Shown: positions 7,503-14,988 of the stretch, piece after piece
Position numbering within the stretch: the first letter of the stretch is position 1
Layout: every line of letters starts with the position of its first letter
NCBI GenBank assembly: GCA_902775835.1
Contig: CACYNZ010000018.1
Coordinates: 1 to 19,557 of the forward strand
DNA: 19,557 bases
Origin: an uncultured Eubacteriales bacterium
GTDB taxonomy: Bacteria; Bacillota_A; Clostridia; Christensenellales; Aristaeellaceae
Direction: 5' to 3'
The notes under the pieces: model-generated
What the model was told of the DNA's origin: nothing
Databases searched by the model: none
What the model saw: only the letters and a program-made list of their open reading frames with translations
Position numbers and translations under genes: made by a program

Positions 7503-8792
7503 ATGCCCACCATTGCGGCGCATACGCTTGGCTGCAAAGTGAACCAGTATGATACCCAGGCCATGATGGAAGCCTTTGAGCAGCGCGGGTATCAGCCGGT
7601 GAGCTTTGACAGTGAAGCCGACGTCTATCTGATCAACACCTGCACCGTGACCGGCACCGGCGATCACAAGTCCATGCAGCTGCTCCGCCGGGTGCTCCGG
7701 GAGCATCCCGCCTCGCACGTGATTCTGTGCGGATGTCTGGCCCAGCGCGAAGGCGCGGCGCTTGCCTCGTCCGGTGCCTGTCTGATCCTGGGCACCGCCC
7801 GGCGGGCACAGGTCGTGGATCTCTATGAATCCGCCGCCGCGTCCGGCACCTGCCTTGTGGCCGTGGAGCCCCTGGACGACGCCGGGTATGAGCCCCTGCA
7901 GGTCCATGCCCAGCTCGAGCGCACCCGTGCCGTCATGAAAATCCAGGAAGGCTGCCGGAACCACTGCACCTACTGCATTATCCCCAGCGTGCGCGGACCG
8001 GTGCGTTCCCGGCCGCTTGAGGATATCGCCCGGGAAGCCCGGGAGCTCACATCCGCCGGATACCGGGAACTGGTGCTCACCGGCATCCATCTCGCCAGCT
8101 ATGGACTGGATTTCGGCGACGGCACCACGCTGCTCTCAGCCATCCGGGTGCTTCAGGATACGCCGGATGTCTGGCGCATCCGTCTGGGCAGCCTTGAGCC
8201 AGGCATTGCCACGGCAGAGTTTGCCCGCTCCCTCGGGGACATTCCCGCCATATGCCCGCAGTTTCACCTGGCCCTGCAGTCCGGGTCCGATTCCGTCCTG
8301 CGCGCCATGCACCGCAGGTATACCCGGGCCATGTATCTGCAGGCGGTGGATAACCTGCGCAGCGTCTTCCCGCACTGTGCCCTCACCACCGATATCATGA
8401 CCGGGTTTCCCGGCGAAACCGATGAAGACTTTGCGCAGAGCGTGGACCTGGTGCATCGGGTCGGGTTTGCCCGGATTCATGTCTTCCCCTACTCCGAGCG
8501 TGAGCACACGCCCGCAGCCACGCTTCCCGGCGCCGTCCCGCGCAGCCTGCGGGAAAGCCGCGCGCGCACCCTCATTCAGGAAGGCCGCAGGGCAGCCCAG
8601 GCCTATCATGAGTCCATGATCGGCTCAGATGCCGAGGTGCTGGTGGAAACCTGCGACGGCAATACCGCTGAGGGATATTCCCGTGAATATATCCGGGTCC
8701 GCATTCCCGGCGTCCGCTGCCTGCCCGGCGAGCAGATCCGTGTCCGGCTCTGCAGCCTGCAGGGCGATGTCATGGAGGGCAGACCCGTATAA
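7503..8792 (+). CDS. mtaB: tRNA (N6-threonylcarbamoyladenosine37-C2)-methylthiotransferase
   Basis: MtaB is a radical-SAM enzyme that converts t6A37 of tRNA to ms2t6A. In this 429-residue protein the N-terminal UPF0004 domain has TLGCKVNQYDTQ, and Cys11, Cys47 and Cys78 are placed to hold the auxiliary iron-sulfur cluster. The radical-SAM motif is CRNHCTYC, Cys151, Cys155 and Cys158. A TRAM-like RNA-binding segment occupies the last ~65 residues. TLGCKVNQ separates MtaB from MiaB/RimO relatives. ATG 7503 is chosen because the conserved strand follows at once; GGAG in the end of rsmE serves as ribosome binding site. The t6A substrate requires the Sua5 protein, encoded at 16067-17125 in this same window. 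Confidence 0.95.
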   Translation: MPTIAAHTLGCKVNQYDTQAMMEAFEQRGYQPVSFDSEADVYLINTCTVTGTGDHKSMQLLRRVLREHPASHVILCGCLAQREGAALASSGACLILGTARRAQVVDLYESAAASGTCLVAVEPLDDAGYEPLQVHAQLERTRAVMKIQEGCRNHCTYCIIPSVRGPVRSRPLEDIAREARELTSAGYRELVLTGIHLASYGLDFGDGTTLLSAIRVLQDTPDVWRIRLGSLEPGIATAEFARSLGDIPAICPQFHLALQSGSDSVLRAMHRRYTRAMYLQAVDNLRSVFPHCALTTDIMTGFPGETDEDFAQSVDLVHRVGFARIHVFPYSEREHTPAATLPGAVPRSLRESRARTLIQEGRRAAQAYHESMIGSDAEVLVETCDGNTAEGYSREYIRVRIPGVRCLPGEQIRVRLCSLQGDVMEGRPV

Positions 8793-8832
8793 CCCAAGGA
8801 ACCATCAATGACTGAAAGAAAGGATGTTCATC

Positions 8833-9177
8833 ATGGAAAACTGTCTGTTCTGCAAAATCATCCGCGGAGAAATCCCCTCCGCCAAAGTCTACGAGAATGA
8901 CAAGGTCTACGCGTTCCGCGACATCAACCCCATGGCGCCCGTGCACGTGCTCGTGGTGCCCAAGCAGCACGTCAGCGGACTGAATGACGCGGATACCCTT
9001 CCTGCGGAGACCCTCACCGCCTGCCTGAATGCCTGCCGTGAAATCGCGGCCAGCGAAGGCATTGCCGAGAGCGGATGGCGCATGGTGAGCAACTGCGGAC
9101 CGGATGCCTGTCAGAGTGTTCAGCATCTGCACTTCCATGTGCTCGGCGGCCGGAAAATGGCTGACAGCATGGCCTGA
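8833..9177 (+). CDS. HIT-family (HinT-like) nucleotide-binding hydrolase
   Basis: The 114-residue protein is a histidine-triad hydrolase of the HinT branch, which cleaves purine nucleoside phosphoramidates; the natural substrate is uncertain. It shows CLFCKIIRGEIPS at the N-terminus, DINPMAPVHVLVVPK in the middle, and the triad HLHFHVLGG at residues 98-106, His100 being the likely nucleophile. ATG 8833 gives the standard MENCLFC start and has GAAAGAAAGG at a good distance; ATG 8824 would overlap that site. It lies 40 bases after mtaB, with no terminator seen between, so it is probably the last gene of the coaE-to-mtaB transcript. rpsU follows but has its own promoter. Confidence 0.94.
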   Translation: MENCLFCKIIRGEIPSAKVYENDKVYAFRDINPMAPVHVLVVPKQHVSGLNDADTLPAETLTACLNACREIAASEGIAESGWRMVSNCGPDACQSVQHLHFHVLGGRKMADSMA

Positions 9178-9215
9178 GCATTCCCGGCGCATGGCGTGGG
9201 CACGAAAAAAACTGC

Positions 9216-9244
9216 TTGACGGTATTGCCATGTGGCGGTATAAT
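9216..9244 (+). promoter_or_regulatory. Strong sigma-A promoter for rpsU
   Basis: TTGACG (9216-9221) and a consensus TATAAT (9239-9244) are separated by 17 bp. The ~60-base leader to the GTG start carries a small hairpin (CGACG 9274-9278, CGTCG 9286-9290) ahead of a strong Shine-Dalgarno site. Whether the hairpin has a regulatory role cannot be seen from the sequence. Confidence 0.85.
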
Positions 9245-9314
9245 CATTCCACGGTTCGCCGTCCGTCCGTCTTCGACGAGTCTAACGTCGGGATGAGCGA
9301 GAGGAGGGATAACA

Positions 9315-9488
9315 GTGTCTGAGGTTCGTGTACGCGAGAATGAGTCTCTGGAGAGCGCTCTGAAGCGGTTTAAGCGGCAGTGTGCCCGCAGCGGAGTCAT
9401 CCAGGAAGTCCGGAAGCGCGAGCATTACGAGAAGCCCAGCGTCAAGCGTAAGAAGAAGGCTGAGGCCGCACGCAAGCGCAAGTGGTAA
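9315..9488 (+). CDS. rpsU: 30S ribosomal protein S21 (bS21)
   Basis: This 57-residue, very basic protein is bS21, a small-subunit protein near the anti-Shine-Dalgarno region that supports initiation. It begins with [22 protein letters not shown], then [23 protein letters not shown], ending in a run rich in Lys and Arg. All of this is the standard bS21 pattern and length. GAGGAGGG lies six bases before the GTG. It is a monocistronic unit: the promoter is 70 bases upstream and an intrinsic terminator starts 14 bases after the stop. Its place after a HIT gene and the prmA-rsmE-mtaB cluster is conserved in Bacillota. Confidence 0.96.
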   Translation: MSEVRVRENESLESALKRFKRQCARSGVIQEVRKREHYEKPSVKRKKKAEAARKRKW

Positions 9489-9501
9489 GCATCGTGATTA
9501 T

Positions 9502-9530
9502 GCCCTTTCCTGTACGGAAAGGGCTTTTTT
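9502..9530 (+). terminator. Intrinsic terminator after rpsU
   Basis: A perfect 9-bp stem (GCCCTTTCC 9502-9510, GGAAAGGGC 9516-9524) with a 5-base loop is followed by six T residues. It is a strong canonical terminator. Confidence 0.93.
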
Positions 9531-9618
9531 CGTACCATGATGCTTGTTTTTCTTTATCCTCTGAAAAAGAATCGATGCATAATTCCCGGATTTTCCATTC
9601 TGAATTCTTTGTATCCAC

Positions 9619-9647
9619 TTGCGATTCAGGTTTCAATTTGCTATACT
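9619..9647 (+). promoter_or_regulatory. Sigma-A promoter for the methyltransferase-rho unit
   Basis: TTGCGA (9619-9624) and TATACT (9642-9647) are separated by 17 bp. The predicted start lies about 25 bases ahead of the methyltransferase start codon. The 190-base gap from rpsU is otherwise AT-richer DNA with only the rpsU terminator in it. Confidence 0.7.
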
Positions 9648-9678
9648 GCCCTTATCCTGTACACTAAAGAGGGGTTTC

Positions 9679-10713
9679 ATGATCTACAGCTTTCAGCTGT
9701 TGCCGCATTCGAACATTCGATACCGACAGGCCCAGGACCAGCTCGCAATGAAAGAGCTGATGTGTTTACTGTCTGTACTGGACATACCGGAAACACCCCG
9801 CAGCGTGACGCTCGGCGGGTGTACCTTTCTGCAGCTTGAAACAGAAGTGCTTACCGAGCGGCAGCTCCGGGTGCTTTCTTTCCATTCCCTGCTACTCATG
9901 ATCTGGCAGCAAGAAAACGGGGCATACACGCCGATTCCCGCAGCGAAGCCTTCTGCCTTTCCCGAAGACCTGTCCGAAGTGCTCAGGTACAAGGGCAAAA
10001 CCAGCCCGGCATTTACCCGCATGATGATGAACTGTGCGCTGAGCGCAGCCGGGTGGCCGGACCGGAAAATCACGGTGCTCGACCCCCTGGCAGGGCGTGG
10101 AACAACGCTTCTGTGTGCCCTGGAAGACGGGCATGATGCGCTGGGCATTGAGAGCCGTGCCGCCGAAGTCCGTGAATGGGATACCTATATGGGGCGCTAC
10201 TGCACCTTCCACCGTTTCAAGCATGAGCGCGAAGCTTCCTCCCGCACCGTACGCGGGCGCGGCGTTCCCGTGATCTCCTACCGTCTCTCGGCGGACCGGG
10301 AAGCCTGGAAGCATGGGCAGGCAGGCCAGGCCGTATTCGCCGCATGCGATACGGTGTGCGCGCCTGAACTGTTCCGCAAAGCACCGCCGGATATCATGGT
10401 CACCGATCTTCCCTACGGCGTGCAGCACGCGCCTTCTGCGGAAAGCATGATCACGGATTTTCCGGCTTTCCTCTCCAGAGTTCTCCCCGCCTGGCGGCGT
10501 ACACTGCCCGACGGCGGAGCCCTGGCCATGAGTTTCAATACCTTCACCCTGAAAAAAGCCGACGTTCTGGACGCCCTTTCCCATGCCGGGTTTACTCCGC
10601 TGACCGAACAGCCCTACGATTCCTTCGAGCATGATGTGGAACAGGCTGTGCGGCGCGACTTTGTAGTCGCTCTCGCAGGCGGCAGAGCGAGTTCCAAGGA
10701 GGTTTCACTTTGA
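9679..10713 (+). CDS. TRM11-like / THUMP-family SAM-dependent RNA methyltransferase
   Basis: The 344-residue protein has a class I methyltransferase domain in its C-terminal two thirds. Motif I is LDPLAGRGTTLLCALE (Asp135 onward), followed by an acidic residue in GIESRAAEVREW, and the catalytic motif IV is TDLPYG (Asp243 to Gly247). DPLAGRGTT together with D-[LP]-PYG is typical of the RlmKL/TRM11 group that makes N2-methylguanine in RNA; the exact substrate cannot be told. The first ~120 residues do not show an obvious THUMP domain to me. ATG 9679 follows AAAGAGGGG closely; an in-frame ATG at 9619 coincides with the promoter -35. The stop codon TGA overlaps the TTG start of rho (TTGA), so the two are translationally coupled. 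Confidence 0.82.
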   Translation: MIYSFQLLPHSNIRYRQAQDQLAMKELMCLLSVLDIPETPRSVTLGGCTFLQLETEVLTERQLRVLSFHSLLLMIWQQENGAYTPIPAAKPSAFPEDLSEVLRYKGKTSPAFTRMMMNCALSAAGWPDRKITVLDPLAGRGTTLLCALEDGHDALGIESRAAEVREWDTYMGRYCTFHRFKHEREASSRTVRGRGVPVISYRLSADREAWKHGQAGQAVFAACDTVCAPELFRKAPPDIMVTDLPYGVQHAPSAESMITDFPAFLSRVLPAWRRTLPDGGALAMSFNTFTLKKADVLDALSHAGFTPLTEQPYDSFEHDVEQAVRRDFVVALAGGRASSKEVSL

Positions 10714-12608
10714 GCAGCATGGATTTTTCCTCCATGACGGTCGTTGAACTGCGGAAGCAGGCCAAGCAGCTTGGCATTCCGCTCAAGGCCGGAATGAACA
10801 AGAAAGATATTGTGGAGCATCTGACCCGGGTCACGGGCAGTCAGATTTCCATGGAAGAAAACAGGGAACCGGCTGTTTCCGAGCCCGAAAAAGACACTGA
10901 GCCCGCTGTGGAAGAAGTCGCACCGGTTACAGAAGCGGAGCCGGAACCTGCGCCTGCTGCAGACGTTTCTGCATCCGCTGTGCCGGACTCTGAGCCCGCG
11001 GCAGATGTGTCGGAAAAGCAGGCACAGGAAAAGAATCAGTTCCGCGCGGCCTGGCACTCTCCGGCCAATGCGCCGGCACGCCAGGGCCCCACATACGGGT
11101 CCCGGCCCAGCTGGCAGGCACCCACTGCGGCCAGGGGCGCTGCAGATCCCTACAACCGCACGCCCACCCAGCCCAGAAAGCCGGCCGCGTACGCGCCCCG
11201 GTTCGGTCCGGATGCCAGCCAGGATACGGGCACTTCCACTGTGGAAGAGCGTCCGGCCACCTGGCATGACTCCTCCTTTGCCACCCGCGGCGGGTTCGGG
11301 CCCCGGCGCACGGAATCCCCTGTGCCGGCCCAGCGTCCGCGCTCCGAAGTTCCGGTATACGAGGCTCCGCGGCCCCAGACTTCCTTTGTGTCTTCCCGCA
11401 GCTATCCCGGGGACACCAACAGTCTGCGGCGCGAAGGCGCCCAGGAGCTTCCGGCGCTGAGCGATCTCCTGGCGGATACGGAACTGGGCGACTGCGAGGG
11501 CATCTTTGAGATGCATCCCGACGGGTACGGATTCCTGCGCACCCCCACGTTCCTGCCCAGCAACCGTGACGTCTATGTCTCCATTCCCCAGGCCCGGCGC
11601 TATGGACTGAAAACCGGCGACATGGTCACCGGCAAGCTGCGTCCGCCGCGGGACGGGGACAAGTACATGTCCCTGCTCTATGTCACCACCATCAACGGGA
11701 AGAACGCGGATGAGCCCATCACGCGCACACCCTTTGACGAACTGACACCGGTGTATCCGCGCACCCGTCTGAAGCTGGACGATCCGGCGCATCCGGAGAT
11801 CCGGTTCCTGGACCTCATCACGCCTGTGGGCCTGGGCCAGCGTGCCCTTTGCCTGTATCCCGCCGCGGCAGACAAGGTGCGCTATGAGATCTCCCTGGTC
11901 AACGCCATCACCAGTCTGAACCCGGACGTGGTATGCATCATGCTGCTCATCGACCGCACGCCGGAAGATGTCACCATGATCCGTTCCCAGACCACCTGCC
12001 AGGTGCTTGCCTCCACCTTTGACCAGTCCCCCGAGATGCAGCTGCGCCTTGTGGACATGGTCCAGGAGCGCTCCCAGCGCCTCGCCGAGCTCGGAAAGAA
12101 TGTGGTCCTCATCGTGGACTCCATCACCAAGCTGGTGAAGACCTATACCATCTCCGCAGCCCAGCAGCTGCGCAATTCCTCCGGCACCGTGAACCCCGCC
12201 AGTCTTTTCCGGGCCAAGAAGCTCTTCGGCGCTGCCCGGAGCCTGAACGAAGGCGGAAGCCTGACCATTTTCGCGGCCATGGATGTGGATACCGGCAACA
12301 AGGTGGATGACACCGTCGTGGAAGAATTCCGCCAGAGCGCCACCCTGGAGGTTGTCTTTGACGCCGCCATCGCGCGCAAAAATATTTTCCCGCCCATCAA
12401 CATCCAGTACAGCCGTTCCCGGCAGGGTGATCTCTTCCTGTCAGAACAGGAACGGGAAGGCCGGGATCTTCTCCGGGAAATGCTCGCGTCCAGCCCAGCA
12501 CCCGCCGCTGTGCAGCAGCTCAATACCATGATCAGCAGTATTCCGGACAACCGGGACATGCTGCTGAAAGTCAAGGACCTTGCTGCCCTCATGACCCGCG
12601 GAAAATAA
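10710..12608 (+). CDS. rho: Rho-type termination factor with degenerate ATPase site
   Basis: This 632-residue protein is a Rho homologue at the canonical rho-rpmE locus. Residues about 1-45 form a SAP/Rho_N-like helix bundle; 50-245 are low-complexity (Pro, Ala, Glu, Arg) and probably disordered; 255-330 are the cold-shock RNA-binding domain with DGYGFLR (271-277), DVYVS and GDKYMSLL, so the primary RNA site looks intact. The RecA-like motor is recognisable and aligns almost without gaps to E. coli Rho, but key residues differ (E. coli number to residue here, by my own alignment): Lys181 to Ala386, Gly183 to Asp388, Thr185 to Val390, Glu211 to Arg416, Arg212 to Thr417, Arg269 to Lys474, Arg353 to Asn558. 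The Q-loop consensus is gone. Lys184, Asp265 and Arg366 equivalents remain (Lys389, Asp470, Arg571). ATP-driven translocation therefore seems unlikely. Start TTG 10710 follows AAGGAGG and overlaps the upstream stop. Confidence 0.9.
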   Translation: MSSMDFSSMTVVELRKQAKQLGIPLKAGMNKKDIVEHLTRVTGSQISMEENREPAVSEPEKDTEPAVEEVAPVTEAEPEPAPAADVSASAVPDSEPAADVSEKQAQEKNQFRAAWHSPANAPARQGPTYGSRPSWQAPTAARGAADPYNRTPTQPRKPAAYAPRFGPDASQDTGTSTVEERPATWHDSSFATRGGFGPRRTESPVPAQRPRSEVPVYEAPRPQTSFVSSRSYPGDTNSLRREGAQELPALSDLLADTELGDCEGIFEMHPDGYGFLRTPTFLPSNRDVYVSIPQARRYGLKTGDMVTGKLRPPRDGDKYMSLLYVTTINGKNADEPITRTPFDELTPVYPRTRLKLDDPAHPEIRFLDLITPVGLGQRALCLYPAAADKVRYEISLVNAITSLNPDVVCIMLLIDRTPEDVTMIRSQTTCQVLASTFDQSPEMQLRLVDMVQERSQRLAELGKNVVLIVDSITKLVKTYTISAAQQLRNSSGTVNPASLFRAKKLFGAARSLNEGGSLTIFAAMDVDTGNKVDDTVVEEFRQSATLEVVFDAAIARKNIFPPINIQYSRSRQGDLFLSEQEREGRDLLREMLASSPAPAAVQQLNTMISSIPDNRDMLLKVKDLAALMTRGK

Positions 12609-12658
12609 GGTTCCCCTGCAGGTACATGCGCGGGTTTCCCGATGCGGAAAATTCACTC

Positions 12659-12687
12659 TTGCATGCCTGCGGATGTTATGATATAAT
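12659..12687 (+). promoter_or_regulatory. Sigma-A promoter for rpmE
   Basis: TTGCAT (12659-12664) and a consensus TATAAT (12682-12687) are separated by 17 bp, starting 50 bases after the rho stop. No clear intrinsic terminator lies between rho and this promoter. Confidence 0.85.
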
Positions 12688-12738
12688 CCCTCCTGCGGCC
12701 TGTCCGCTCATTGCATACGCGAAAGAGGTGAAACAGCA

Positions 12739-12939
12739 ATGAAGGAAAAGATTCATCCCCAGTACGGAAAGTGCATCGTTCGCTGCGTGTGCGGTGAAAC
12801 GTTCGAAACCGGTTCTACCAAAAAGGAAATGAAGGTTGATATCTGCTCCAAGTGTCATCCCTTCTTCACCGGCAAGCAGAAGCTGGTGGACGCCGGCGGA
12901 CGCGTCGATCGCTTCAAGAAGCGTTACGGCATGGATTGA
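12739..12939 (+). CDS. rpmE: 50S ribosomal protein L31, zinc-binding type
   Basis: The 66-residue protein is bL31, which bridges the large subunit to the small one. It starts [22 protein letters not shown] and contains CVC near residues 16-18 and [14 protein letters not shown], so the cysteines of the zinc-containing (C+) form are present. Length is normal. GAAAGAGGTG is the ribosome binding site. It has its own promoter and terminator and follows rho, the classic Bacillota order. Confidence 0.97.
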   Translation: MKEKIHPQYGKCIVRCVCGETFETGSTKKEMKVDICSKCHPFFTGKQKLVDAGGRVDRFKKRYGMD

Positions 12940-12948
12940 GTTCCGTTT

Positions 12949-12981
12949 ACAGGGTCCCGGTTTACGGGATCCTGTTTTTTT
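12949..12981 (+). terminator. Intrinsic terminator after rpmE
   Basis: An 11-bp stem with one G-U pair (ACAGGGTCCCG 12949-12959, CGGGATCCTGT 12965-12975) and a 5-base loop runs directly into a tract of seven T residues. Confidence 0.93.
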
Positions 12982-13077
12982 ACAGACATTCTGCAGGGAA
13001 CAGCTTTCCCTGCTCGAATATATTCAGTTTGTATGTATCAGATTCAGGATCTGCGCATACAGAAAGAAGGAATCCTT

Positions 13078-14154
13078 ATGAGTAATCTGAGCTGTCCCCG
13101 CGTGGATATCGGCGGACAGGCTGTCATGGAAGGCGTGATGATGCGCGGCCCGAAGTCCATGGCCATCGCTGTCCGGCGTCCTGATAAAACCATTGTGGTC
13201 AAGTACAGCACCTTTACCCCGCTGTCGGAAAAACATCCGTGGATGGGCAAGCCGTTCATCCGCGGCATGGTCAACATGGCTACCATGCTGTCCTACGGAC
13301 TTTCCACCCTGGAATCATCCACCCAGATGCTGGGTATTCTGGATGAGGAGCCCACCCGGTTTGAAAAATGGCTCGCCAAAAAGCTCGGCAAGGGCGTGGA
13401 CAAAGTTGTCATGGCCATGGCCATGGTGCTGGCCGTTATTCTGGCCCTGGGCCTGTTCATGGCGATCCCGGCCGGCGTGGAAAACATTCTGAAGAATGCG
13501 GGCATGCCGGTGCTCGGCTACACGCTCATCGGCGGCGTTGTGAAGATTGCCGTGCTCATCGGCTACATGCTCTTTGCCGGTAGCGTTCCGGATGTGAAGA
13601 GAACGTTCCAGTATCACGGAGCCGAGCACAAGACGGTTTACTGCCATGAGGCGAACAAGCCCCTGACACCGGAGAACGCCCAGGAATTCAGCCGCCTTCA
13701 TCCGCGCTGCGGAACGGCTTTCCTGCTCATCGTCATGTGCATCTCCATTCTCCTGTTCCTGGTCCTCAATATTCTGGTGCCCATCTCCAATTATTTCGTG
13801 CGTCTGCTCTTCCATCTGGCCATGCTGCCCATTGTGGCCGGCGTCAGTTATGAAGTGCTCAAGGGCCTTGCCCACTGGGAGAGTCCCGTTTCCCACGTGC
13901 TGCGCTGGCCGGGCCTGCAGATGCAGCGCCTTACCACCCGGACTCCGGACCGCGGCATGCTGGAATGCGCCATTGTGGCCATGAATGCCGCCCTCTACGG
14001 GCTTCCCGCCCATGCAAAGCGCACGCCGGAAGGCTGGGCCATCCTGCACACCTATGACGAGTCCGACCCGGACTACGTTCCTCCCGTCCCTGAACAGACA
14101 GCGGAAGACGCCGCGGAGCCTGTCCAGGAAAGTTCCGAGGCCTGCGCATCATGA
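13078..14154 (+). CDS. DUF1385 (YqhQ-like) integral membrane protein
   Basis: The 358-residue protein belongs to DUF1385 (PF07136), a conserved membrane family of unknown function often encoded between rpmE and prmC in Clostridia. Family signatures are DIGGQAVMEGVMMRGPKS near the N-terminus, the YHGAEHKTVYCHE block (His180, Glu183, His184) and RLHPRCGT (His208 to Thr213). These His, Glu and Cys residues suggest a metal site, but no activity is known. Four hydrophobic segments are visible, at about residues 115-140, 142-166, 214-240 and 244-262. ATG 13078 is preferred because AAAGAAGG lies just upstream and the conserved block follows; the in-frame ATG at 13033 adds 15 unlike residues. The stop overlaps the prmC start (ATGA). 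No clear promoter was found in the 96 bases after the rpmE terminator. Confidence 0.92.
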   Translation: MSNLSCPRVDIGGQAVMEGVMMRGPKSMAIAVRRPDKTIVVKYSTFTPLSEKHPWMGKPFIRGMVNMATMLSYGLSTLESSTQMLGILDEEPTRFEKWLAKKLGKGVDKVVMAMAMVLAVILALGLFMAIPAGVENILKNAGMPVLGYTLIGGVVKIAVLIGYMLFAGSVPDVKRTFQYHGAEHKTVYCHEANKPLTPENAQEFSRLHPRCGTAFLLIVMCISILLFLVLNILVPISNYFVRLLFHLAMLPIVAGVSYEVLKGLAHWESPVSHVLRWPGLQMQRLTTRTPDRGMLECAIVAMNAALYGLPAHAKRTPEGWAILHTYDESDPDYVPPVPEQTAEDAAEPVQESSEACAS

Positions 14155-14978
14155 CGCCCCGGGATGCATACCGCCTGACGCTTCAGGCCCTGAAGCAGGC
14201 GGGCGTTCCGGATCCGGCCCCGGATGCAGGCTGGCTGCTCGGGCATGTACTGAACCGTCCCGCCCTGGAAGCAAGGCTGGATATGGACAGCACGCTTTCC
14301 CCCGGGCAGGAAGCACTGCTCCGAGACCTGACGCAGAAGCGCCAGGCACGGATTCCCCTGCAATATCTGCTGCGGACTCAGTCGTTTCTGGGCCGCAGCT
14401 TTTCCGTAGATGAGCGCGCCCTGATCCCGCGTCCGGAGACGGAGCTTCTCGCGGAGCTGGCCGTATCCGCGCTTGGCAGCAGCGGCCGCGCCCTGGATCT
14501 GTGCTGCGGAACCGGCTGTCTTGCCGTGACCATGGCCCTGGAACGCCCCGGCTGCGATATCTGGGCCGCGGACCTCTCGCCTGCCGCCCTGAGTCTTGCC
14601 CGGGAGAATGCCGCCCGGCTGGGCGCCCGCGTAACCTTCCGTCAGGGGGATCTGTTTGCGCCGCTTCAGGGTGAAACCTTTGATCTGATCGTTTCCAATC
14701 CGCCCTATATCCCCTCAGCCGAGTGCCCTGCGCTCCAGGAGGAAGTCCTGCACGAGCCCGTCATGGCACTGGACGGAGGCACCGACGGGCTGGACTTCTA
14801 CCGCCGGATTGCCCGGGAAGCGCCCATGCATCTGACATGCGGCGGCCGGATCATGCTGGAACTTGGTGACGGTGAGGCGGAAGCTGTCTCAGCCCTGCTC
14901 GCGGATGCCGAATTTGAGGAACTTGTGGTGCATCCGGACCTGCAGGGGCTTCCCCGGATGCTCAGCGGAAAGAAATAA
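14151..14978 (+). CDS. prmC: Peptide chain release factor N5-glutamine methyltransferase
   Basis: PrmC methylates the glutamine of the GGQ motif of release factors, which speeds peptide release. In this 275-residue protein the N-terminal helical domain covers about residues 1-80, followed by QYLLRTQSFLGRSFSVDERALIPRPETE, a hallmark region abbreviated here by its ends (about residues 65-95, ending RPETE). Motif I is DLCCGTGCLAV (Asp116 on) and the catalytic motif is NPPY (residues 183-186). It starts four bases inside the end of the DUF1385 gene and ends 10 bases before prfA, whose product is its substrate, so enzyme and target are co-expressed. Confidence 0.96.
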   Translation: MTPRDAYRLTLQALKQAGVPDPAPDAGWLLGHVLNRPALEARLDMDSTLSPGQEALLRDLTQKRQARIPLQYLLRTQSFLGRSFSVDERALIPRPETELLAELAVSALGSSGRALDLCCGTGCLAVTMALERPGCDIWAADLSPAALSLARENAARLGARVTFRQGDLFAPLQGETFDLIVSNPPYIPSAECPALQEEVLHEPVMALDGGTDGLDFYRRIAREAPMHLTCGGRIMLELGDGEAEAVSALLADAEFEELVVHPDLQGLPRMLSGKK

Positions 14979-14988
14979 AGGAGTCAGC

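Noticed and set aside
6179..7564. A 461-codon minus-strand open frame across prmA and rsmE
   Set aside because: Same cause: it mirrors two clear enzymes and has no ribosome binding site or family resemblance.
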